Source: Candidatus Nomurabacteria bacterium (GTDB lineage: Bacteria; Patescibacteriota; Saccharimonadia; Saccharimonadales; Saccharimonadaceae). Taken from it: DNA of 14,007 bases. Location: NCBI GenBank assembly GCA_031264785.1, contig JAISDN010000031.1, positions 1 to 14,007 on the forward strand. Direction: 5' to 3'. The notes under the pieces are model-generated. The model was not told the DNA's origin. It searched no databases and saw nothing but the letters and a program-made list of their open reading frames with translations. Shown one piece after another: positions 6,343-13,045 of this stretch. Each line of letters starts with the position of its first letter. Position 1 is the stretch's first letter. Both the position numbers and the translations under genes were made by a program.

Positions 6343-7257
6343 CTATAAAACTGTTTTGGTCAAGCTTTCGTTATTTTGGTACTGATTATCAGTCCAGTCT
6401 GACGGTGGAAAAGACCTGTTCAAGAACACGCCAGACGATTCCGAATCGACCTTTGCGGTCTGCATAATTGCAAATCGAGCATTTCTGTTCATCACAGACC
6501 AATGGTTTTCGTCATATGTAATTAATCTATCGTTCCGATCCGGCTTTAAAAGTTGCGGCAAATCCAGCTGATTATTATCAATTAAGAAATCATTGCGAAG
6601 ACTTAATCCGCCATCGCCGGGTAACCTGGCAATTCCATAGCCGCCATCTGGGAAAGGCCCGACCGAAAGATGGTTGGCGATGTAGGGTAGGATTACTTGG
6701 TAATGCTGACACGGCGATTCGGTATACACGGAGACTTCTGGCGACCCGACGAATTCGTCACGCAATTTCGTCCCCGGTTTTAGATAAGGCGGGTTAAAGT
6801 AAATCACGTCATAAATACTGTCATCGCTGGCGTCTGCCAGATAATCCGTTTGCTTAAGATCAAAGCCATCAATCAACCCTCTTCCACGTGCCAAAGATAA
6901 GTTTTTATCGGCAATTTCAAGAGCATCGTTGCTTATATCAGTGCCGTTGATTACGATCTCACATTCCGATCCGACCAAATTTCTGGTAGCTTTCGCAAAA
7001 GCTACTGAAAATGCACCGCTACCAATACCAATCTCTAAAACTCTAGCTTGTTCTCTAGAACAACCTCCCAAATACATGCCAAAATACAACTGGGCAGCGT
7101 GTTGTGCCAAAAAAACAGTTACAATATCGGGTTTTAAAACTTTTTCTGAGTCATAAAGCACTGGCTCTCCGCCGATATCTAAAACTCCGTGGTTGCTCAT
7201 ATTGCTAACAATGCTACAACTTCTATTTATGGCATGCAAGCATAAACCTGTTCTCAT
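6343..7257 (-). CDS. HemK/PrmC-like class I SAM-dependent methyltransferase
   Basis: The Rossmann-fold motif I is VLEIGIGSGAF at 73-83, the acidic end of beta-2 is GTDIS at 105-109, and motif IV is NPPY at 155-158. NPPY is the signature of N-methyltransferases acting on amide or exocyclic amino groups (PrmC, RsmC, adenine MTases). EKVLKPDIVTVFLAQHA (39-55) resembles the PR-ET segment before the PrmC catalytic domain. The C-terminal ~120 residues do not match PrmC and probably recognise the substrate, so I do not assign release-factor methylation. The first 19 residues look atypical, and an internal ATG (residue 20, position 7200) may be the real start; neither start has a Shine-Dalgarno. It lies downstream of the coiled-coil protein gene and 51 nt upstream of rpsP, all on the minus strand. 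A partly paired repeat (CAGTTT...AAACTG) straddles its stop codon. Confidence 0.8.
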   Translation of the reverse strand: MRTGLCLHAINRSCSIVSNMSNHGVLDIGGEPVLYDSEKVLKPDIVTVFLAQHAAQLYFGMYLGGCSREQARVLEIGIGSGAFSVAFAKATRNLVGSECEIVINGTDISNDALEIADKNLSLARGRGLIDGFDLKQTDYLADASDDSIYDVIYFNPPYLKPGTKLRDEFVGSPEVSVYTESPCQHYQVILPYIANHLSVGPFPDGGYGIARLPGDGGLSLRNDFLIDNNQLDLPQLLKPDRNDRLITYDENHWSVMNRNARFAIMQTAKVDSESSGVFLNRSFPPSDWTDNQYQNNESLTKTVL

Positions 7258-7262
7258 TAGTC

Positions 7263-7283
7263 TTATTAGGTGAGACCTAATAA
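7263..7283. repeat. 21-nt palindromic element, copy 1
   Basis: Arms TTATTAGGT (7263-7271) and ACCTAATAA (7275-7283) with centre GAG. The exact reverse complement of the whole element occurs at 12266-12286. It lies between the stop of the coiled-coil protein gene and the start of the methyltransferase gene. It has no T-tract, so it is not a plain terminator. Confidence 0.75.
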
Positions 7284-7284
7284 T

Positions 7285-7908
7285 TCAATACAACATACTA
7301 GAATCAAAATCTTTTAAGGTCGAATACTTATCTTGTCCGTTCGCATTGCGATATCGGCACTTGGTGTCTGCAAAAGCTTTTTGCAAAATTGGCCGCTCTC
7401 CAAATAGGCCGTCGTCACATTCTGGCCCCGCTTGAGTGCTAAAACCATATTGCCATTCCCCATTCACACCATCGCGATAGAACATAGCGACCGCCCCACC
7501 AACGCCCGAAGTAGAAGTGGTGCCGGCAGAAACTATTTGATATGGAGCTACGCTACTATTTTGGATCTCTGAAGGACTATTAATAATTCTATCCTCAAAA
7601 CCAATAGCCTTAACTGCCGCCAGCAGCTCCTCCGCCGTAACCGTGTTTGGGTCAGATTTGGTAGTGTCCTTTTTGGCCGTGGTTTTATTGGCTTTGGCGT
7701 CCTGCTCAGCCTGATAAGTGCTAAGCTCGGTCTTAACCTTTTCAACGTCAGTCTGCAGATTGGCGTTTTCTGATTTTTGATTAAAATATTGAATAGTAAG
7801 GATAGTTGTCGCAGCGACCAAGAGGATGGTTAAAACAATAAACACTATCGATACTATTTTAAATTTGCTCTTTTCGGGCGGCATTGTCAATTTTGATTCT
7901 TGTTCCAT
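7285..7908 (-). CDS. Membrane-anchored coiled-coil protein of unknown function
   Basis: 207 residues from the ATG at 7908, chosen because AAGGAGA lies 8 nt upstream. A longer frame to 7977 would read through the promoter. Residues 1-16 are a short polar N-terminus, and 17-42 a single membrane helix (IVSIVFIVLTILLVAATTIL). Residues 43-72 are a probable coiled coil (NQKSENANLQTDVEKVKTEL), 73-90 a Lys/Thr linker, and 91-207 a small domain. That domain has two cysteines (C164, C184), suggesting a disulfide outside the cell. The topology suggests a type II or signal-anchored envelope protein. No family is recognised. Its promoter carries a nine-G run in the spacer. The methyltransferase and rpsP follow on the same strand. 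Confidence 0.8.
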   Translation of the reverse strand: MEQESKLTMPPEKSKFKIVSIVFIVLTILLVAATTILTIQYFNQKSENANLQTDVEKVKTELSTYQAEQDAKANKTTAKKDTTKSDPNTVTAEELLAAVKAIGFEDRIINSPSEIQNSSVAPYQIVSAGTTSTSGVGGAVAMFYRDGVNGEWQYGFSTQAGPECDDGLFGERPILQKAFADTKCRYRNANGQDKYSTLKDFDSSMLY

Positions 7909-7947
7909 TTTAGGTTCTCCTTTGTTAATTAAATGGTTCTGGTTAGT

Positions 7948-7977
7948 ATTATAACGCACAAATGCCCCCCCCCGCAA
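7948..7977 (-). promoter_or_regulatory. Promoter with G9 homopolymer in the -35/-10 spacer
   Basis: The minus strand has TTGCGG (7977..7972) and TATAAT (7953..7948) with an 18-nt spacer. Nine consecutive G (7973..7965) start inside the -35 box and run into the spacer. Gain or loss of one G would move the spacer between 17 and 19 nt. The leader to the ATG at 7908 is about 35 nt and carries AAGGAGA. Confidence 0.65.
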
Positions 7978-8038
7978 CAGTTTTTATAATAATGACAGAC
8001 GAGCATATAGAACTAAAATTTCCCTTGCTCAAACATAT

Positions 8039-8066
8039 TTGTGTTTTTAAAGCTATTTGCTACAAT
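8039..8066 (+). promoter_or_regulatory. Promoter of the MFS gene, near-leaderless
   Basis: TTGTGT (8039-8044), a 16-nt spacer ending in TGC (extended -10), and TACAAT (8061-8066). The ATG at 8075 is only 8 nt beyond the -10 and no ribosome binding site precedes it, so the mRNA would start at or next to the start codon. Confidence 0.65.
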
Positions 8067-8074
8067 AAACCAAC

Positions 8075-9265
8075 ATGAAAGCCATAAAATGTGTGAAGCA
8101 AAGCAACTTGATCATCGTCATCAACGCTTGCACAAAACTAATCGACCTGTTTTTGGGGCCGTTTTTGGTGGCTTATTTTATTAAAACTTCGATGGACAGC
8201 ATGGTCGATTTATCGATCGTCAAACTAATGGAATACTTCTTTTTGGGTCTGTTTGGAGTTTTGCTGGGCTATATTATTAAACGTAATCACGCCTTGGCGA
8301 TATTCCGGTTGGGTGTGATTGCGCGTCTAATTTATATACTAGTGATTATAGTTTTACAGTCTGAGATCATTAACTATCTTGGTTTGATAGCGTTTCTACA
8401 CGGTTTTTCGGCGGCGCTATTTTGGTTGCCGTTTAATATTTATATGGCAAAGTGCGTCGAAAACTGCGAGCGAACTGCCTTTGAGGTCAACAAAAAAATA
8501 GTTTCGACCATAATCGCCGTATCGGGACCGCTGCTGTTGGGGGCGTTGATCACTTCAACCAACTACATATCTACGGCGGTGTATATTCTGCTTATTTCGG
8601 CCGCCCAGATAGCTTGCTCATTTTTCCTGCGCAATCTACCGGTAACTGATACAACTTTTAATATGCGAGCCGCTATAAAAAGGTTTAGTAAAGTCCCCCA
8701 ACTTCGCAAATCTATGCTAGCGTGTTTTCTTGAGGGGATGACCTTGAGCGCCGGCCCACTGGCAGTGATAGTTACTATCCTAATTATGAGTTCCTTTTCG
8801 ACCAACTTTGATTTAGGCGTAATTAATTCTGCGGCCGCTATAGCTGGCGTGGTCGTGTGCTATATCTATTCGAAGTTCTTCAAAAAGAGCCGCTGGGATA
8901 AGCCAATAGCCCTAGCGTCCAGCCTAATAACTGTGGCGGCGACATTGCTGCTCTGCTTGACCGTATCAGAAGCCAGCGTAGCAACATACACTATACTACT
9001 GGAAGCCTTTGGGGTTGGGCTGTTATCGATGCTGCTGGCTGTGCGAGTTTATAATGTTTCAAATACACTTGTCGAGCGCGAGGACACCACTGAGTATTGG
9101 AGCCTCCGAGAGGTAATGCTAAATATCGGACGACTAGTCAGTTTTTCGGTTTTGTTAGTTATCGGTCTAGTCGCGCCAGAGCATCTAATGACGTTCTTGC
9201 TTGTTCTTAGCGTGTTTATAGTAATACTAGGGTATGTTACGGCGCGAATTGACCGCAACGATTAA
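8075..9265 (+). CDS. MFS-type integral membrane transporter
   Basis: 396 residues with about eleven or twelve hydrophobic helices (for example 52-66, 74-95, 98-124, 143-160, 164-186, 217-240, 353-391). This is the size and layout of major facilitator superfamily permeases, with a polar central loop near residues 190-215 (TFNMRAAIKRFSKVPQLRKS). Basic residues follow helix 2 (GYIIKRNHALAIFRLG), a weak match to the MFS loop 2-3 motif. The substrate cannot be read from the sequence. The start follows a good promoter with almost no leader and no Shine-Dalgarno. It is divergent from the coiled-coil protein gene. Its stop codon is immediately next to the fusA stop with no base between, so the two mRNAs must overlap at their 3' ends. 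Its frequent ATA and CTA codons look unlike the neighbouring housekeeping genes. Confidence 0.8.
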   Translation: MKAIKCVKQSNLIIVINACTKLIDLFLGPFLVAYFIKTSMDSMVDLSIVKLMEYFFLGLFGVLLGYIIKRNHALAIFRLGVIARLIYILVIIVLQSEIINYLGLIAFLHGFSAALFWLPFNIYMAKCVENCERTAFEVNKKIVSTIIAVSGPLLLGALITSTNYISTAVYILLISAAQIACSFFLRNLPVTDTTFNMRAAIKRFSKVPQLRKSMLACFLEGMTLSAGPLAVIVTILIMSSFSTNFDLGVINSAAAIAGVVVCYIYSKFFKKSRWDKPIALASSLITVAATLLLCLTVSEASVATYTILLEAFGVGLLSMLLAVRVYNVSNTLVEREDTTEYWSLREVMLNIGRLVSFSVLLVIGLVAPEHLMTFLLVLSVFIVILGYVTARIDRND

Positions 9266-11350
9266 TTATTTCGCGCGCTTTTCGATGATTTCTTGAGCTA
9301 CGTTGGGCGGAACTTCTTCGTATTGGGCCAGTTCCATCGAGGAGGCGGCGCGACCTTGCGACATTGAGCGCAGGTCGGTGGTATAACCAAACATCGCCGC
9401 CAGCGGCACAAAGGCCGTGATTTGTTTGACGCCGTCCATCAGATCTTCCATCTGGTCAATCCGGCCGCGTCGGCTGTTCATATCGCCAATCACGTCGCCC
9501 ATAAAATCTTCCGGCGTGACGATCACAACTTTCATAATCGGCTCCAGCAAAATCGGATTGGCTTTTTTGATACCGTCGCGAGTGGCCAGCGCGCCGGCCA
9601 TTTTGAAGGCCATTTCAGAGGAGTCAACGTCGTGGTAACTGCCGTCATAGAGCGCGGCTTTGACGTCCACCACCGGATAGCCGGCAATCACGCCGCCGTC
9701 CAGCGTCTCTTCAATGCCCTTGCGCACCGCCGGGCGATATTCTTGCGGCACCACGCCACCTTTAATCTCGTCGGAAAATTCAAAACCTTTGCCCGGCTCG
9801 TTTGGTTCAAGCCGCAAATAAACATCACCGTATTGGCCGCGACCGCCGGATTGTTTGATATATTTGCCCTGAACTTCAGATTTGCCTTTAATAGTTTCGC
9901 GGAAGGCCACCTGAGGTTCGCCGACGTTAGCTTCAACGCTGAATTCGCGCTTCATCCGGTCGACGATGATGTCAAGGTGCAATTCGCCCATCCCGCTGAT
10001 GATGGTTTGGCCGGTTTCTTCATCGGTGTGAACCCGAAAAGTCGGGTCTTCTTCAGCTAGTTTTTGCAGGGCGATGCCCATTTTTTCTTGGTCGGCCTTA
10101 GTTTTCGGCTCGATGGCGATGGACACCGGCGGCTCCACAAAAGTGATACTTTCCAGCTGAATCGGGTGAGCCGGGTCACACAAAGTTGTGCCGGTGGTGG
10201 TATTTTTTAGGCCCACCACAGCGGCGATATCGCCAGTTTCAACTTCGCTAATATCTTCGCGCTTGTCGGCGAACATCCGCACAATCCGGCCGATGCGCTC
10301 TTTGTCACCAGTGGTGGCGTTCAAAACATAACTGCCGGCTTCCAATTTTCCAGAATAAACTCGCACAAAAATCAACTTACCGACAAACGGGTCGGTGGCA
10401 ATTTTGAAGGCCAGCGCCGCCAGCGGCTCTTTAGCATCCGGCTTGCGCTCGACTTCGTCGCCGTTTTTGGGATTAGTGCCCCAAATCGCGTCAACATCGG
10501 TCGGCGCCGGCAGATATTCCACCATCAAATCTAGCAATTTTTCCACAATCACGCCGCGACCATCGCCGCCAGAAACCAGATAGAATTCACCAGAAAGCAC
10601 GGCTTTACGCAGCGCCATTCTCAGCTCGTCAACCGTAATAGAATCTTCACCTTTTTCCAGATAGCGCTCAAACAGCTCGTCGTCATATTCGACGGCTTTT
10701 TCAACCAGCAGCGTGCGGGCATTTTTGGCCTTGTCCAACATATCGGCCGGGATTTCGCCGGTCACCAGCTCGTGGTCGTGATATTCGGTGTAAGTATAAG
10801 CTTTCATATCAATCAAGTCGACCACACCGTTGATGTCCTTTTCAAAACCAATCGGTAGATGCACCGGCAAAGCGTTTTTGGACAGGCGATTGTGGATCGA
10901 CTCCAGAGATTTGTAAAAATCGCCGCCGGTTTGGTTAATTTTGTTAATAAAACAGATGCGCGGCACGCCATATTTGCTGGCTTGGCGCCAAACCGTTTCG
11001 CTTTGCGCTTCGACACCCATTTTGCCGTCAAAAACTGTGACGGCGCCGTCGAGAACCCTGAGACTACGCTCAACTTCGGCCGTAAAATCAATATGGCCCG
11101 GCGTGTCGATAATGTTAATCTTGTGATCTCTCCAAAAACAAGTCACGGCCGCGCTGGTAATAGTGATGCCGCGCTCGCGCTCCTGCTCCATCCAGTCAGT
11201 GGTGGTGTCGCCCTCGTGGACCTCGCCGATTTTGTGCGACAGTCCGGTGCGATACAGAATCCCCTCAGTCACAGTGGTTTTTCCGGCATCAATATGCGCA
11301 ATGATACCAATGTTTCGAAATTGTTTTAGTTCGACTTTTTTTTCAGCCAT
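9266..11350 (-). CDS. fusA: Translation elongation factor G
   Basis: A ribosomal translocase GTPase of 694 residues, the normal length. G domain: AHIDAGKTT (18-26), RGITITSAA (60-68), DTPGHIDF (82-89). G4 is NKIN (136-139) where EF-G normally has NKMD or NKLD; the codons are AAC AAA ATT AAC, so this is a real Asp-to-Asn reading at the guanine-specificity position. Domain II follows from about 305, and domain III has ISGMGELHLDIIVDRMKREF (451-470). Domain IV has SGGRGQYGDV (501-510) and tip loop YDGSYHDVDSSEMAF (568-582), with H573 matching the conserved tip histidine. Domain V runs to the end. AAAGG lies 5-6 nt before the ATG. It is not next to rpsG or tufA here. The rest of the protein is well conserved, so a pseudogene is unlikely. 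Confidence 0.97.
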   Translation of the reverse strand: MAEKKVELKQFRNIGIIAHIDAGKTTVTEGILYRTGLSHKIGEVHEGDTTTDWMEQERERGITITSAAVTCFWRDHKINIIDTPGHIDFTAEVERSLRVLDGAVTVFDGKMGVEAQSETVWRQASKYGVPRICFINKINQTGGDFYKSLESIHNRLSKNALPVHLPIGFEKDINGVVDLIDMKAYTYTEYHDHELVTGEIPADMLDKAKNARTLLVEKAVEYDDELFERYLEKGEDSITVDELRMALRKAVLSGEFYLVSGGDGRGVIVEKLLDLMVEYLPAPTDVDAIWGTNPKNGDEVERKPDAKEPLAALAFKIATDPFVGKLIFVRVYSGKLEAGSYVLNATTGDKERIGRIVRMFADKREDISEVETGDIAAVVGLKNTTTGTTLCDPAHPIQLESITFVEPPVSIAIEPKTKADQEKMGIALQKLAEEDPTFRVHTDEETGQTIISGMGELHLDIIVDRMKREFSVEANVGEPQVAFRETIKGKSEVQGKYIKQSGGRGQYGDVYLRLEPNEPGKGFEFSDEIKGGVVPQEYRPAVRKGIEETLDGGVIAGYPVVDVKAALYDGSYHDVDSSEMAFKMAGALATRDGIKKANPILLEPIMKVVIVTPEDFMGDVIGDMNSRRGRIDQMEDLMDGVKQITAFVPLAAMFGYTTDLRSMSQGRAASSMELAQYEEVPPNVAQEIIEKRAK

Positions 11351-11415
11351 TTTTACCTTTCAGCCTTTTTCAGCGTTGTTATTCCGGAATTTAATCCGAA
11401 ATCAGTTTAAATTAA

Positions 11416-11443
11416 ATTATAATATTGCGATTTTAGTCACCAA
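11416..11443 (-). promoter_or_regulatory. fusA promoter
   Basis: The minus strand has TTGGTG (11443..11438), a 16-nt spacer and TATAAT (11421..11416), about 65 nt before the fusA ATG. The leader contains a degenerate ATTCCGGA hairpin (11381-11402). ATTATAAT here is itself palindromic, so a plus-strand -10 also exists, but nothing supports its use. Confidence 0.6.
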
Positions 11444-11530
11444 AAAACTTGGGGGCTAAGCTCCTTGATATCAAATATAGCAGGGCTTTGGAAATTTTTC
11501 AATGTTTTTGTTCGGTGAGACATTTTCTGC

Positions 11531-11559
11531 TTGACTTTTTGGAAAAAGTGTGCTATATT
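11531..11559 (+). promoter_or_regulatory. Strong sigma-70-type promoter upstream of leader and 11708 gene
   Basis: TTGACT (11531-11536), a 17-nt spacer ending in TGC, and TATATT (11554-11559). This gives a near-consensus -35, optimal spacing and an extended -10. The expected start is near 11566, giving a leader of about 140 nt. Confidence 0.8.
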
Positions 11560-11565
11560 GTTAGT

Positions 11566-11669
11566 AAGCTCGCATCGAGGCGAGGCGTGTTTGGTGTTGG
11601 TTGGTGCTTTGGCACGACTATTCACCCTGAAAGGAGTATCGTGCGCCTCTTGCTAGAGCCGCACTTTTT
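11566..11669 (+). promoter_or_regulatory. Leader with terminator and competing hairpins (candidate attenuator or sRNA)
   Basis: The leader ends in an intrinsic-terminator-like hairpin: GTGCG/CGCAC (11641-11645, 11660-11664) stacked with CTCT/AGAG, loop TGCT, followed by TTTTT (11665-11669). Upstream stems are CTCGC/GCGAG (11569-11573, 11580-11584) and GTGC-TTTG-GCAC (11604-11615). GCACGA (11612-11617) can instead pair with TCGTGC (11639-11644), which would open the terminator, so the pairings are mutually exclusive. It could equally be a terminated ~100-nt small RNA with read-through into the 11708 gene. No known riboswitch class was recognised. Confidence 0.55.
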
Positions 11670-11707
11670 AATACATTGCTATTTGCAGATGAAAAAAGGA
11701 GACCGAG

Positions 11708-12166
11708 ATGAAGAAAAAAGGTTCTGAATTTTTATTACTGGCTATTGCTTTAGCAATAGCTCTTGCGATAATGGTTACCATCGGCCAATCCAACGATGAT
11801 GTGCCGCAGGATTTGATCGACAAGTATGGTTCGCTGTCGATCGACATTCAGAGGGAGCGCGCCGAACTAAAATCGGCTACCAAAGAAGTCGACAATGAGA
11901 CTTTCAAGGATATGCTGGCGGACAAAAGCTTGCGTGAAATATTGACTAAGGCGGTCAATCTCTCGGATGACGCCCTCAAAGTAGACTATCCCGATCCGAT
12001 AGCCGATGGGCGGAGGAACGTCGAGAATCAGATTGAGGATATGGACAGGTATCTTGATCGTCTGATTGAGACGAAAGGCCTGATAAAGGCTGTCCAGTCC
12101 GCCGTTCGTGATGCGGCGGTTGAAAATTTGATTGACACAGTCAATGACCGTGTTATGTCGCCTTAA
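11708..12166 (+). CDS. Small membrane-anchored or exported protein of unknown function
   Basis: 152 residues. A Lys-rich start (MKKKGSE) is followed by a hydrophobic helix at 8-26 (LLLAIALAIALAIMVTI), which is either a signal anchor or an uncleaved signal peptide. The rest (27-152) is charged, mostly helical in character and without cysteine, for example VENQIEDMDRYLDRLIETKG near 105-124. No family is recognised. A strong Shine-Dalgarno, AAAGGAG, lies 6-7 nt before the ATG. The gene has its own strong promoter, a ~140-nt leader with a terminator hairpin that could set its level, and a strong terminator 10 nt after its stop, so it is monocistronic. DNA at 11741-11760 forms an 8-bp hairpin (GCTATTGC/GCAATAGC) inside the codons for the repetitive AIALAIA helix. 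Confidence 0.8.
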   Translation: MKKKGSEFLLLAIALAIALAIMVTIGQSNDDVPQDLIDKYGSLSIDIQRERAELKSATKEVDNETFKDMLADKSLREILTKAVNLSDDALKVDYPDPIADGRRNVENQIEDMDRYLDRLIETKGLIKAVQSAVRDAAVENLIDTVNDRVMSP

Positions 12167-12175
12167 GTAATGTAG

Positions 12176-12219
12176 AAACCCCCAGTTCGATTTTTCGGAC
12201 TTGGGGGTTTATTTTTTTT
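12176..12219 (+). terminator. Strong intrinsic terminator
   Basis: Stem AAACCCCCA/TTGGGGGTTT plus GTTCGA/TCGGAC with one bulged base and a loop of four T, followed by eight T (12212-12219). It is placed 10 nt after the stop of the 11708 gene. Confidence 0.95.
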
Positions 12220-12221
12220 GA

Positions 12222-12245
12222 ATTCCGGATCAAGTCCGGAATGAC
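12222..12245. repeat. REP-like palindromic repeat, variant copy
   Basis: Stem ATTCCGGA (12222-12229) and TCCGGAAT (12235-12242), loop TCAAG, then GAC. It is the same ATTCCGG...CCGGAATGAC design as the copies at 993, 3855 and 13837 but with a different loop. It sits between the convergent 11708 and Cache genes. Confidence 0.75.
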
Positions 12246-12265
12246 GGAATATATCTTGGAATATA

Positions 12266-12286
12266 TTATTAGGTCTCACCTAATAA
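12266..12286. repeat. 21-nt palindromic element, copy 2 (inverted)
   Basis: Arms TTATTAGGT and ACCTAATAA with centre CTC. It is the exact reverse complement of 7263-7283, located 21 nt beyond the stop of the Cache-protein gene. Confidence 0.75.
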
Positions 12287-12307
12287 GTTCTGGTGACTGG
12301 TGAAAAG

Positions 12308-13027
12308 TTAGACTAACCGCTTGGAAATTAGCATTCCGGTGCCGATGATGAGCAGGATTACCGCTACGGCCAAGATTATGACCACGACCGATTCGGCGAC
12401 GGCGGTGGTGACGTATTCGCTCCAGTGGGATTCGAAGTAATTCATATCGAAGGTGGCGTCGACCACAAAGCCGAATTCGGTCGGTAGGGCGTAGGCGATG
12501 TAGGCGTTGCTGACGGCTTCGTTTTGGATGCGAAAATCTACAAATCCGCCACCTTGTTTGGCGGCCGCAATGATTTCCCGCTCGATAAATTTGCCGTCGG
12601 CGTCTTGCAAGTCCCAAACGTTATCGCCGGGCTTTTTGTCGGTGTCGCCGTTTTCAACTTTAGCCAGCAGCGTGCCGTCGGTTTCGAGCGCCCAAAAACC
12701 GCGATTTGAATTGTTCCAAACGCCGTTCGACACCATCCGAATCGCTAAATCGCGGGATTCTGATAAATTAGTGTTGTTTTCTTTACTATTATCATACACT
12801 GTGTTGATATTGCTGGTCATAGTTTCGACAGCCGAGCGCACCTCATAACGAAACGATTCCAGCATATCTTTTTTGGAAGCCGCCGCGACTGTTGTAATTC
12901 CTACAACACTTACTAGCACTAAAAGAATTGCCGCGCCAATGCTAAAAATCCGCACCGCAAAGGCTTTTTTGGCGATTTTGCGGCCTTTTTTAAAATTCCT
13001 AATAGATTTTCGTTTTTGTTTTGCCAT
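12308..13027 (-). CDS. Cache-domain membrane protein lacking an output domain
   Basis: 239 residues. A very basic cytosolic N-terminus (1-25, KQKRKSIRNFKKGRKIAKK) and membrane helix 1 (26-50) precede an extracellular domain (51-208). Its core RGFWALETDGTLLAKVENG, PGDNVWDLQDADGKF, IIAAAKQGGGFVDF, YIAYALPTEFGFVVDATFD follows the single-Cache (sCache) pattern of chemoreceptors and sensor kinases. Membrane helix 2 is at 209-233, ending in ISKRLV and then a stop. In receptors this is exactly where HAMP and the kinase, cyclase or methyl-accepting domain begin; here there are none, and no remnant follows the stop. It may bind a ligand and signal by partner contact, or be a remnant. It is the last gene of a three-gene operon, 18 nt after the YtxH-like gene, with GAGAGG before the ATG. 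Confidence 0.75.
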   Translation of the reverse strand: MAKQKRKSIRNFKKGRKIAKKAFAVRIFSIGAAILLVLVSVVGITTVAAASKKDMLESFRYEVRSAVETMTSNINTVYDNSKENNTNLSESRDLAIRMVSNGVWNNSNRGFWALETDGTLLAKVENGDTDKKPGDNVWDLQDADGKFIEREIIAAAKQGGGFVDFRIQNEAVSNAYIAYALPTEFGFVVDATFDMNYFESHWSEYVTTAVAESVVVIILAVAVILLIIGTGMLISKRLV

Positions 13028-13045
13028 TTTTTCCTCTCTTTTTGT

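Noticed and set aside
6333..6360. Inverted repeat CAGTTT...AAACTG at the methyltransferase stop as a terminator
   Set aside because: The stem is short with a mismatch and no T run follows on the minus strand; rpsP lies directly downstream and may be co-transcribed.
7992..8078. 28-codon frame before the MFS gene whose TGA overlaps the MFS ATG (ATGA)
   Set aside because: The overlap suggests coupling, but there is no ribosome binding site. The TATAAT upstream would start transcription past its ATG, and the better promoter at 8039-8066 lies inside it.
9422..10060. 212-codon plus-strand frame
   Set aside because: Antisense shadow of fusA domains III-V, with no start signals and no recognisable domain.
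11381..11402. Further REP-like copy in the fusA leader (ATTCCGGA...TCCGAAAT)
   Set aside because: The stem has a mismatch and the flanks differ; a degenerate remnant cannot be told from chance.
11641..11727. 28-residue leader peptide (GTG start, AAAGGAG 4 nt upstream, three successive Leu codons) overlapping the 11708 start
   Set aside because: Its start lies inside the terminator hairpin, the spacing to the Shine-Dalgarno is short, and there is no Leu-related gene downstream. It is possible but not supported enough to list as a gene.
12276..12617. 113-codon minus-strand frame rich in Arg and His
   Set aside because: It overlaps the Cache-protein gene in another frame, and its Arg/His-rich composition is typical of an out-of-frame shadow.
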